Positions 56,267 to 64,000 of a stretch of DNA of 64,000 nucleotides are shown piece by piece. The notes under the pieces are model-generated. The model ran no database searches. It was not told the origin of the DNA and saw only the letters and a list, made by a program, of their open reading frames with translations. The stretch covers positions 186,001 through 250,000 of the forward strand of contig NZ_JAFIQX010000007.1 of the NCBI RefSeq assembly GCF_017356035.1. Direction: 5' to 3'. Position 1 is the first letter of the stretch; every line of letters begins with the position of its first letter. The translations under genes and the position numbers were made by a program. The stretch is from Longitalea luteola. Lineage in GTDB: Bacteria > Bacteroidota > Bacteroidia > Chitinophagales > Chitinophagaceae.

Positions 56267-56277
56267 GATGGAAAGTG

Positions 56278-59200
56278 TTAGAATTTTATATTCAGGTTCA
56301 ATCCAAAGCTGCGGGTGGTTGGCAGGCCGGGCGATTCCAGTCCAACCTGGTTATCGGAACCAAAGCCAAATGTTTCCGGGTCAATATTCTCTACCCACTT
56401 CTTTAACATCAATACGTTGTTGGCTACCAGGTCGAGCTTCAGACCTTTGACCGGCCATTTTGCCGGGATGTATTTGGTGAGATCGTAACCCAGCGATATC
56501 TGGCGCAGTTTCCAGTACCCGCCATTATAAATTACGGGTTCCACGATCTGCTGTGACCGAAGATGTTCCCAATAAGTTTGCACCGGTGCTACGGCGTTAT
56601 TAGGATTGCCGCTGGCATCAACGCCGTTTCCTTTAACACCGCCTTCGCGGCCTTGCAGCGTCATTTTATGCAAACCATGCCGTACTGCATTGAAGTTAGT
56701 GCCCGACAGCATTTTATTACCCAGTTTGTAATCGATGAAAACGGTAAGATTAATCCCTTTATAATTGACGGTATTCAGGAAGCCGCCCACCCATTTAGGT
56801 AAAGCACTGCCAAACAACACGAAATCGGCTGTGCGTTGGGGTAAACCGTTCGACTGGAAGATCATTTGTCCTTTTGCATCCTTTGCATAGCCGTAGCCGG
56901 CGATCTGTCCCATTTCCTGGCCTACCACATGCCGGGTTTCGCCGTTGAAGACGTGCGTGCCGGTTGTAATGCGTTCACCCGGTTTGTCTGAAATAATGCT
57001 GAGTACTTTGGTAATATTATACGACGTATTGGCTGTGAACTCCCAGGTCAGATCCGCCGTTCTTACCGGGGTAAGGTTCAGCATGGCTTCAAAGCCATAG
57101 TTGCGGCTTTTGCCGCTGTTGATAGGTGTATTGAGATAACCCGATGCATCGGAGATCTGTACCAGTACGATCTGGTCGCTGGTAATTTTGCGATAGGCCG
57201 CCAGGTCAACGATCACGCGATTATTGAACATGCGTAATTCGAGTCCTGCTTCCGTTTCGGCTACCCGGCTGGGTTTCAGGTCGGGATTAGGCAGTGTAGT
57301 GCCGGTAACATTATTGCTGATATTGCTGGTGCCAACCGGTACCGGCCGGCCATTGGGGTTATTGATGAAATTGGCATTGGCCGTGTAGAACAATTGATCG
57401 GAATAAGGCGGTACATCGCCATCGCTGCCTACTTCGGCATAACCCAGCCGCACCTTGCCGAAATTCAACCAGCTGATGTTTGGTAAATGTTCCGAGAAAA
57501 CATAACTGCCGGAAACAGATGGATACAGAATACTTCTATTGGCCGGCGCCAGCGTAGAGAACCAGTCATTACGTAAAGTACCGGTAACATAGAATGTCTG
57601 CCTCCAGTTCAGTTCGGCTGATCCATACAGGGAGTTCACGCCCTGTTCAATGCGGGTATAAACCGGATCCTTGGCTCTTCCGTTCTGCACGGTATAAATG
57701 CCACGCGTGATAAAATCAGTAACTACCACGTTGTTGATGTCAGACCGTTTACGCATGCGGTTGCCACCGGCATTGATATTTATTTCCAGCTCGCTGAACT
57801 TTCTATTGGCATTTAACAGGAAATCGAGGTTTGTTTCCCGAAAGCGGCGCGACTCCTGCGTATACACGCCATTTACGAAACCGGGCGGCGCCGCAGTACG
57901 CGAGGCCTGGCCGGTAGGGAAATTGTTCACCTCCATATCACGCGACCAGTAGTCCTGCCCAAAACGGCCCTGCAGGCTCAACCAGGAAAGCAGGTTGTAT
58001 TTCAACGCCACATTGCCGAATATGCGGTCCCGTTTTATATTATTGAATTGTTCTGCGAGCACCCAATAAGGATTGGTGCGGTTGGTAAATCTTGACCAAT
58101 TGTACTCATTACCGGCTGCATTGTATTTATTCTCATCCAGTACCTGCAGCGGCATGGAGGTAGACAGGGCCATAAGGGTAGTGGGAATGGAGTTGTCCTG
58201 GTTGGTTATGTTCGGCGGGTTCTTGTTGATCTCGCGCGAATAGTTCATGTTGCCCGAGATCAGGAACTGCTCTGATAAATTATAGCTGAAACCAAGGTTC
58301 ATCGATTTCCGGTTAAAGGAATTATTGGGCATGATGCCTTTATTGTCGGTGTTGTTCAATGATAACCGGAGGCCGCCTTTGTCGTTGCTGCTTTCAAAAG
58401 CCACGGTATTCGAAAAATTCTGCCCATTGCGGTAGAATTCCTTAATGCGGCTGCCCTGTGCTTCATAGGGAACCGTAAGGTTGTTGAAAAGGATATGTGT
58501 CATGCCGGGCGCAAACTTTTCGCCGAAGGACCATTGTCCCGAAGTAGGATTAGGCGTGGTTGGACGAACACCGTTCTCTCCCTGGCCGTATTCCTGCTGA
58601 TAATCGGTAAAATCGAGTGGCCTGTCGGTCGTATAGTTCATATTATAAGTGACTCCGATGCCCTTTGTTTTACCTTTCGTTTTTGTCGTTATCATGATAA
58701 CGCCGTCCTTGGCCCGCGAGCCGTACAGCGCCGACGCGGGTGCGCCTTTTAATATGGTCATACTTTCAATATCATCCGGGTTGATGCTCGATAGACCATC
58801 ACCGCCGTCGGCAAACACCCCGCCGCCTTTTACGGTTATTGTGTTGTCGTTAAAGTTGGTATTGTCTACGGGCACGCCGTTGATAACGATCAGCGGATTG
58901 TTCTGTCCGGAAATAGACGACTGGCCGCGGATGCGGATCTTGGAAGTGCCGCCCGGGCCTGTACCCAAAGACGAAATGTTCACGCCCGCTACCTTGCCCT
59001 GCAGCGCATTCATCACGTTGCTCGTGCGGTTCACGCTCAGTTCCTCGGGCTTTACATTGGTTGCCGAATACCCTAAACCCCGGGCCTGTTTTTTTATACC
59101 CAGCGCTGTTACGATCACTTCCCCCATTTGCTGGTTATCAGCCGGGAGCGAAACGGTCAGCGTGCTGCGGCCATCAATGGCAACTTCAGTACTTTTAAAT

Positions 59201-59454
59201 CCTACGGAAGTAAAGACAAGGGTGGCATTAGCCGGAGCTGCAAGGCTGAATTTGCCATCGTAGTCGGTAGTGGTTCCCTGCGAAGTACCTTTTACGATGA
59301 CCGACACCCGGGAAAGCTTCTGGCCTTTTTCATCTGAAACAGTGCCAGATACAGTCACAGTTTGTGCGTGGGTAACGGACAGGAATAAATGAAATAAGAG
59401 GAGCAGCCATATCACCGCAAAGCGGGCTGGCCTGCCGAGAGCATGCTTTTTCAT
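56278..59454 (-). CDS. SusC/RagA TonB-linked outer-membrane protein
   Basis: The 1058-residue protein has a signal peptide (about 1-30, FLSVTHAQTV), a carboxypeptidase-regulatory-like domain (VSGTVSDEKGQKLSRVSVIV), a plug (VIVTALGIKKQARGLGYSAT, IRIRGQSSISGQNNPLIVI) and a barrel ending TRSFGLNLNIKF. There is no STN domain, unlike the SusC at 5740, so control is probably through the divergent AraC regulator at 59633. It imports the substrate later processed by the sugar-acid enzymes. Confidence 0.94.
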   Translation of the reverse strand: MKKHALGRPARFAVIWLLLLFHLFLSVTHAQTVTVSGTVSDEKGQKLSRVSVIVKGTSQGTTTDYDGKFSLAAPANATLVFTSVGFKSTEVAIDGRSTLTVSLPADNQQMGEVIVTALGIKKQARGLGYSATNVKPEELSVNRTSNVMNALQGKVAGVNISSLGTGPGGTSKIRIRGQSSISGQNNPLIVINGVPVDNTNFNDNTITVKGGGVFADGGDGLSSINPDDIESMTILKGAPASALYGSRAKDGVIMITTKTKGKTKGIGVTYNMNYTTDRPLDFTDYQQEYGQGENGVRPTTPNPTSGQWSFGEKFAPGMTHILFNNLTVPYEAQGSRIKEFYRNGQNFSNTVAFESSNDKGGLRLSLNNTDNKGIMPNNSFNRKSMNLGFSYNLSEQFLISGNMNYSREINKNPPNITNQDNSIPTTLMALSTSMPLQVLDENKYNAAGNEYNWSRFTNRTNPYWVLAEQFNNIKRDRIFGNVALKYNLLSWLSLQGRFGQDYWSRDMEVNNFPTGQASRTAAPPGFVNGVYTQESRRFRETNLDFLLNANRKFSELEININAGGNRMRKRSDINNVVVTDFITRGIYTVQNGRAKDPVYTRIEQGVNSLYGSAELNWRQTFYVTGTLRNDWFSTLAPANRSILYPSVSGSYVFSEHLPNISWLNFGKVRLGYAEVGSDGDVPPYSDQLFYTANANFINNPNGRPVPVGTSNISNNVTGTTLPNPDLKPSRVAETEAGLELRMFNNRVIVDLAAYRKITSDQIVLVQISDASGYLNTPINSGKSRNYGFEAMLNLTPVRTADLTWEFTANTSYNITKVLSIISDKPGERITTGTHVFNGETRHVVGQEMGQIAGYGYAKDAKGQMIFQSNGLPQRTADFVLFGSALPKWVGGFLNTVNYKGINLTVFIDYKLGNKMLSGTNFNAVRHGLHKMTLQGREGGVKGNGVDASGNPNNAVAPVQTYWEHLRSQQIVEPVIYNGGYWKLRQISLGYDLTKYIPAKWPVKGLKLDLVANNVLMLKKWVENIDPETFGFGSDNQVGLESPGLPTTRSFGLNLNIKF

Positions 59455-59632
59455 ACCGGCAAGTTGTTTTGGTGAGAAATCGTTGGATGGACAAATTATC
59501 CGGTATTAGGGGTAAAAACTTCCAAAATAAAACAGTGTTGAATTTTGTACATACAGGCGGAATAAATTTCCTTATTTTATATAACCGTCCGGAAAGGGTG
59601 AGATTGGGTTTTCCATAAGTACATAAAGCCAT

Positions 59633-60520
59633 ATGAATCAATTTGTGCTACAACACGGTAAATCGGCCGAACTGCTGCTGTTCCCGCATATCCTGGAAGT
59701 GGGCATAAAAAAGAATGGCGCCATCCAGCTCAATGCCTTTCCTGCTACCGTTACACAAAGTTTACGGATCTATTATATAATAGATGGCCGGTTTGAATGG
59801 CGCATCGATCGTTTGCCTTATATCATTTATCCCGGCGATGTAGTACTGATCCTGCCCGGTAGCTCCTTTGGCAGCGATAACGGGGTGTTGGAGATCGGCT
59901 CTTTTACCTGGATCCATTTAAACATTCAAAAGCTCGATAACGGCCATTTGCAACCTGGAAGCTGGAGTGGTTTGTCGGAAAGTGAAAGCGCAGCCATCGG
60001 CAAAATATTATCATTGAATGGCTCGCCGGTAATCTCGAAATGCAGTGAGGTTGGAAAGATCCTCAGGTGTATACATACAGAATTATTTGGTAATGAAGTA
60101 GGCTACCAGGCAAGCATCAATCACCAGCTGGATGAACTGCTGATCCAGATCGGCCGTAAAATGACGCGGCAAAGTCATTCCGCCCGTGACTTCCCAAAGT
60201 CTTTTATGCATTTGGAGGCGGTATTGCGCCAGGACCTGGCGCATCAATGGACGGTAGAAGAAATGGCCGCCCTGGTTGGGATGGGCACTACCTTGTTCAC
60301 CGAGCGGGTAAAAAGTTATTCAGGTTTTTCACCCATCAACTACCTGATCAATATCAGGATATCAGAAGCCATCAAACTATTAAAACGGCCGGAGATTTCT
60401 GTTACTGACATTGCGCTGGATACAGGCTTTTATTCGTCGCAACATTTTTCAACCACATTTAAAAAGCTAACCGGTTACCGGCCCAGTGAATTCAGAAAAA
60501 ATCATTTGCGTAATTCATAA
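59633..60520 (+). CDS. AraC-family regulator of the sugar-acid locus
   Basis: The 295-residue protein has an N-terminal cupin-like sensing domain (about 1-180; LRIYYIIDGRFEWRIDRLPY, IYPGDVVLILPGSSFG) and a C-terminal AraC HTH pair (HQWTVEEMAALVGMGTTLFT, YSGFSPINYLINIRISEAIK, SVTDIALDTGFYSSQHFSTT). It is divergent from susC and its stop overlaps the kinase start by 1 nt, so it is placed to switch both transcripts. Confidence 0.92.
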   Translation: MNQFVLQHGKSAELLLFPHILEVGIKKNGAIQLNAFPATVTQSLRIYYIIDGRFEWRIDRLPYIIYPGDVVLILPGSSFGSDNGVLEIGSFTWIHLNIQKLDNGHLQPGSWSGLSESESAAIGKILSLNGSPVISKCSEVGKILRCIHTELFGNEVGYQASINHQLDELLIQIGRKMTRQSHSARDFPKSFMHLEAVLRQDLAHQWTVEEMAALVGMGTTLFTERVKSYSGFSPINYLINIRISEAIKLLKRPEISVTDIALDTGFYSSQHFSTTFKKLTGYRPSEFRKNHLRNS

Positions 60521-62064
60521 TGAGAGTAAACATGAAATGCATCATTACAATTGAGTTAGGAACAAATGGGGTAAGGGTCTTTGCCTTCGACCTCAATGGC
60601 CGCGTCATCGGTTCGATGAAAGGCTATTTTCCTACATTTCATACCGAGCCCGATCACAGTGAGCAGGACCCTGAGCAGATCTTTATTACCACCCTGTATG
60701 TACTGAAGAATTTACTCAACGAATATATACATCCCCGGAAACACCAGGTGGTTTCTATTTGTTTCAGCGCCTCCATGCATAGCGTGCTGCCCGTCGATAA
60801 GAGCGGTAACCCGCTGGGCAACGCCATCACCTGGGCCGATAACCGGGCGAAGAAAGAAGCTCAGGAATTGCGCAGCGCAGCCCTTGGCAAAAAATTGTAT
60901 GCCGCTACCGGCACACCGATCCATCCTATGTCGCCATTGCTGAAAATAACATGGATGAAACACCGCGATACCGAACGTTTCCGGCTGGCCAGTAAATTCC
61001 TGTCCATTAAAAGTTATATCATTCACCAGTTGACAGGTGAACTCCTGATGGATTACAGTATTGCTTCCGCCACCGGATTGATGAATATTCATACGCTGCA
61101 TTGGGAAGCCGATGCATTGAAATATGCCGGCATCACCACTTCGCGGCTGCCGGAACTCGCGCCGGTATTTACGGCTGCAGGTAAACTCAAAAAAGCCTAC
61201 CTGCAATCGCTGCGGCTGCCGCCGGAAACAAAAGTTCTCATTGGCTCCAGCGATGGCTGCCTGGCTACGCTGGGCGATGGGGTGAAGGGAGAAGGCAAAG
61301 CCACGATCACCATTGAAGACAGCGGCGCCGTACGCGTAATGGGCCCAACGGTCCTGAAAGATGAGCAAATGCGCTTTTTCAATTACCTGCTCACGGATAA
61401 TTGCTACGTTTCCGGCGGACCCACCAATAACGGCGGAAATATCTTTGAATGGTTCAGCCGGCAGTTCGGCGATTTTACCAATCCCTTCGATCTGGAGAGC
61501 AGCATGCAGCAGCTGATGGAAGAAGCGTCAAAAGTGCCGCTGGGGTCAGAAGGCCTGTTGTTCCTTCCTTATTTGTTAGGCGAACGGGCGCCCATCTGGA
61601 ATGCGCATGCACGCGGCGCTTATTTTGGGCTGAACATCAAACATGAAAGAAAACATTTTATCAGGGCCACGATTGAAGGCATCCTGTATGAGATATACAG
61701 CATCGGCAAAACGTTGGGCGAACAGCGTGCTATCAAAAGTTTGTCGGTAAACGGCAGTTTCGGTACCATTCCTTTCTGTACGCAGATCATTGCTGATATG
61801 TTCAACAAGCCTGTAAAGCTGCGGCCGCAACTGCACAGTGTAAGTTTTGGGGCGTATCTGTTAAGCGCTACTGAAATGGGCATCTACAAATCGCTCGATG
61901 AAGCAGCGCAAACGGTGGAGCTGCCAGGCGTGTATAAACCCAGGAAACAGCATCATGCGGTGTATGCTGATTACTATAACATATTTGAAAAACTGAGTGT
62001 GAAATTATATGATGAGTTTGAAGCTATAGGTTCACTGCAATCGAAGTATTCACAAACTTCATAG
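60520..62064 (+). CDS. FGGY-family carbohydrate kinase (gluconokinase-like)
   Basis: The 514-residue protein has the FGGY two-domain fold: phosphate-1 motif ITIELGTNGVRVFAFDLNGR, phosphoacceptor region PILPVDKSGNPL-like segment SVLPVDKSGNPLGNAITWAD, SDGCLATLGDGVKGEGKATI, and LLFLPYLLGERAPIWNAHAR with GIYKS near the end. Gluconate or another sugar acid/ulose is the likely substrate. The stop tag is followed by reiterated ttcatag/ttcaaag words. Confidence 0.9.
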   Translation: MRVNMKCIITIELGTNGVRVFAFDLNGRVIGSMKGYFPTFHTEPDHSEQDPEQIFITTLYVLKNLLNEYIHPRKHQVVSICFSASMHSVLPVDKSGNPLGNAITWADNRAKKEAQELRSAALGKKLYAATGTPIHPMSPLLKITWMKHRDTERFRLASKFLSIKSYIIHQLTGELLMDYSIASATGLMNIHTLHWEADALKYAGITTSRLPELAPVFTAAGKLKKAYLQSLRLPPETKVLIGSSDGCLATLGDGVKGEGKATITIEDSGAVRVMGPTVLKDEQMRFFNYLLTDNCYVSGGPTNNGGNIFEWFSRQFGDFTNPFDLESSMQQLMEEASKVPLGSEGLLFLPYLLGERAPIWNAHARGAYFGLNIKHERKHFIRATIEGILYEIYSIGKTLGEQRAIKSLSVNGSFGTIPFCTQIIADMFNKPVKLRPQLHSVSFGAYLLSATEMGIYKSLDEAAQTVELPGVYKPRKQHHAVYADYYNIFEKLSVKLYDEFEAIGSLQSKYSQTS

Positions 62065-62243
62065 TTCATAATTCACAGTTCAAAGTTCACAGTTTAAAGT
62101 TCAAAGTTCATAGTTATTATGTTGAGTTATTCAGTTATTCAGTTATTCAGTTATAAGTTATTAGGTAATCGGAAGTGAGTTTTGAAGTTGAGCGTTTGCC
62201 GTTTCACGTTTCACGTTTGCCGTTTAATGTTTGCCGTTTCACG
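62056..62243 (+). repeat. Three successive word islands after the kinase gene
   Basis: Immediately from the kinase stop, six to seven copies of a ttcatagttca/ttcaaagttcac word run to 62116. They are followed by four copies of gttattca (62124-62160) and by five copies of a gccgtttcacgttt word (62192-62243). The last set ends just before the start of the RraA-like gene. Confidence 0.8.
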
Positions 62244-62263
62244 ATTAAAACATGCTTTCATAT

Positions 62264-63187
62264 ATGAAAAGGACTTATTTAATACTGGCACTTTCATTCC
62301 TGTGCATGAAAATGCATTCCCAGCAGGTAACGCTCACCCCGGAACAAATAAAAGCCATTACTTCAGAATGGAAAGGCGAACGGTCTGCAGATGGCCGTCC
62401 GCATGTGTCCGATAAATTACTCACGCGGCTGAAAGCGATCCGCCTGGAAGAAGCCTGGGGGGTATTGCGCAACAAAGGATATCTGAACCAGTTTGAAGGC
62501 GACTGGATGGTATTGCATCCCGATTCAGCCATGACCGGTCGCGTCGTAACTGCGCAGTACTGGCCCATGCGCCCTGATGTTGACAAACTCATCAAAGATA
62601 AAGGCAAGGCCGAAGGCCGGATCGGCGCGCCGAATTCGTGGCCCATCGATGTGCTGCAAAAAGGCGACATCTACATTGCCGATAGTTATGGCAAAGTAGT
62701 AGATGGCACGCTGATCGGCGATAACCTGGGAAACGCCATTTACGCCAGATCTGCCCGTGGTGTGATCTTCTATGGTGCCGTTCGTGATATTGAAGGCCTC
62801 GGAGAAATTAAGGGATTCAATGCCTGGATAAAAGGATACGATCCTTCTTTCATTCAACAGATGATGCTGGGTGGCATTAATGTGCCTATCCGCATCGGCC
62901 GCGCCACTGTATTACCCGGTGATGCCGTGCTGGCAAAAAAAGGCGGTGTGGTGTTCATTCCTGCGCATTTACTCGAAGAAGTGGTATTGAATTCGGAATT
63001 CATTGCCTTGCGTGACGCCTTTGGTCATCAACGGTTGCGGGAAGGAAAGTATACGCCCGGACAAATAGACACGCAATGGACAGACGAGATCAAAAAAGAT
63101 TTTTTGAAATGGCTGGATGCCAATCCGGCTAAGTTACCGATGTCTCGCCAGGAGCTCGATCAGTTTATGAAGGACAGAACGTGGTAA
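62264..63187 (+). CDS. Exported RraA-like protein (HMG/sugar-acid aldolase family)
   Basis: The 307-residue protein has a signal peptide (about 1-19, ALSFLCMKMHSQQ) followed by an RraA/dimethylmenaquinone-methyltransferase-like domain (about 60-250; VLQKGDIYIADSYGKVVDGT, LIGDNLGNAIYARSARGVIF, YGAVRDIEGLGEIKG with catalytic Arg-Asp). Family members cleave 4-hydroxy-2-oxo acids or decarboxylate oxaloacetate and are normally cytoplasmic. The export signal is unusual; its neighbour at 63303 has a Tat signal, so both may work in the periplasm. A start at 62252 would add four residues and cannot be excluded. Confidence 0.85.
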   Translation: MKRTYLILALSFLCMKMHSQQVTLTPEQIKAITSEWKGERSADGRPHVSDKLLTRLKAIRLEEAWGVLRNKGYLNQFEGDWMVLHPDSAMTGRVVTAQYWPMRPDVDKLIKDKGKAEGRIGAPNSWPIDVLQKGDIYIADSYGKVVDGTLIGDNLGNAIYARSARGVIFYGAVRDIEGLGEIKGFNAWIKGYDPSFIQQMMLGGINVPIRIGRATVLPGDAVLAKKGGVVFIPAHLLEEVVLNSEFIALRDAFGHQRLREGKYTPGQIDTQWTDEIKKDFLKWLDANPAKLPMSRQELDQFMKDRTW

Positions 63188-63223
63188 TGTGATAATGTGA
63201 TGATGTGATGATGTGATAATGAA
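63185..63223 (+). repeat. Word island (tgtgatgatg) at the RraA-like stop codon
   Basis: Starting from the stop itself (ggtaatgtgataatg), four copies of a 9-10 base tgtgat(a/g)atg word follow. Each contains tga or taa. Confidence 0.75.
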
Positions 63224-63302
63224 ATACAGGTAGTAGACGATTGCCGATTGTCTATTAACGGCGAACCATATACAGGATATTAAAAATATAAACTAAATAA
63301 CC

Positions 63303-64000
63303 ATGACTCCATCACAACGATTCCTAACAAAATTGGGCTTAAAGGACCCGGTTCCTGAACAGGAAAACAATGTGCACCCCAATACCGATCGCAACAGCCG
63401 CCGGTCTTTTTTGAAAAGGACCACGCTCGGCGGGATTGCACTCGGCACTGCCAGTGCTTTGTGGCCGGTGGAAGACCTGATCGCTCAAACCACGCAAAAG
63501 GTCAGCCGCTATTCCAACCCATCTGATCTGCGGATCACCGATATGCGGTATTGTATCATCCAGAACGTAGGCCGCACGCCCATCATTCGCATCGATACCA
63601 ACCAGGGAATTTATGGATTGGGCGAAGTGCGCGATGGCGCCGATGAGCGGTATGCCCTTATGTTAAAAAGCCGCATCCTTAACCAGAATCCCTGCAATGT
63701 GGAAATGCTTTTCAAAACGGTGCGGCAATTTGGCGGTCATGCCCGGCAGGGTGGGGGTGTAAGCGCGGTTGAAATGGCTTTGTGGGATCTATGCGGCAAG
63801 GCATACAACGTGCCTGTATGGCAACTGCTGGGTGGCCGTTACCGTGATAAAGTGCGGATCTATGCCGACACACCCGAGGCACGCACCTTTGATGAATTCA
63901 AGGCAAAAATAAAACACCGCCTCGAAGACCAGGGAATGACCTGGCTGAAGCTGGATATTTCCATTGGCGAAGTGAAGGATATGGAAGGCGCGCTGGTGAA
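63303..64000 (+). CDS. Tat-exported enolase-superfamily (mandelate racemase/muconate lactonising) enzyme, 3' truncated
   Basis: The visible 232 residues start at ATG 63303 and continue past the window edge. A twin-arginine signal is clear (NSRRSFLKRTTLGGIALGTA, near 31-50). It is followed by the enolase-superfamily N-terminal capping domain (about 76-180; ITDMRYCIIQNVGRTPIIRI, GIYGLGEVRDGADERY, AVEMALWDLCGKAYNVPVWQ, LLGGRYRDKVRIYADT) and the start of the barrel (WLKLDISIGE). Such enzymes dehydrate or epimerise sugar acids. It lies 115 bp after the RraA-like gene. Confidence 0.9.
   Translation, partial: MTPSQRFLTKLGLKDPVPEQENNVHPNTDRNSRRSFLKRTTLGGIALGTASALWPVEDLIAQTTQKVSRYSNPSDLRITDMRYCIIQNVGRTPIIRIDTNQGIYGLGEVRDGADERYALMLKSRILNQNPCNVEMLFKTVRQFGGHARQGGGVSAVEMALWDLCGKAYNVPVWQLLGGRYRDKVRIYADTPEARTFDEFKAKIKHRLEDQGMTWLKLDISIGEVKDMEGALV

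Overview
The window reads as part of a chromosome from a soil or rhizosphere Bacteroidota species, most likely family Chitinophagaceae (Chitinophaga/Niastella type; this is inferred from gene content, not from a marker gene). The supporting signs are two SusC/SusD pairs, a FecI/FecR-type sigma/anti-sigma pair ahead of a SusC with an STN domain, type IX secretion C-terminal domains, almost no Shine-Dalgarno sequences, and many glycan and stress genes. I saw no rRNA, tRNA, CRISPR array, phage or transposase. About 49 protein genes are supported; the first and last are cut by the window edges.

Layout. 1-1033: the end of a DUF1593-like protein and a convergent, half-length glycosyltransferase. 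1419-3547: an OmpR-type two-component system. 3745-14256: a glycan-utilisation locus (ECF sigma factor, FecR, SusC with STN domain, SusD, secreted FAD oxidoreductase, GH20 hexosaminidase). 14867-16708: the peptide/pyruvate transporter CstA. 16797-23825: a secreted 16-repeat SBBP protein, a GH28 pectinase-like enzyme, and a diheme cytochrome/beta-helix pair of unknown function. 24021-36968: a general-stress and osmoprotection block (two DUF892 ferritin-like proteins, GlgX, DUF1264, two DUF421 membrane proteins, DUF4142 lipoprotein, Mn catalase, DsbA-like protein, OtsB, and an OtsA carrying an N-terminal membrane sensor). 37072-38082: a T9SS cargo protein. 38567-49309: a vitamin B12 locus on the minus strand (cobQ, threonine-phosphate decarboxylase-like, cbiB, P-loop NTPase, cobalamin riboswitch, then btuF-btuC-btuD-btuB-pduO). 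49451-52726: HxlR, imine-reductase-like, AraC and NmrA genes. 52777-64000: a sugar-acid locus (IlvD/Edd dehydratase, SusD, SusC on minus; AraC, FGGY kinase, secreted RraA-like, Tat-exported enolase-superfamily enzyme on plus).

The most unusual structure is not a gene. Between many genes lie islands of short, degenerate, reiterated words, and each island uses its own word (for example a gatttctga word, a cgttaagc word, a tttggttcttg word, a gattgtcg word). Most begin exactly at, or a few bases after, the stop codon of the upstream gene and repeat the stop region. Several also carry inverted copies that would fold into long hairpins. Two words (tttggttcttg and cgttaagc) appear at distant sites, and one island sits inside the variable arm of the cobalamin riboswitch. 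I regard this as the best candidate for something undescribed. Other points worth a second look are the HAMP-OtsA fusion, the apparently exported RraA plus enolase-superfamily pair, and the DUF892 protein with histone-like and polyglutamate tails.
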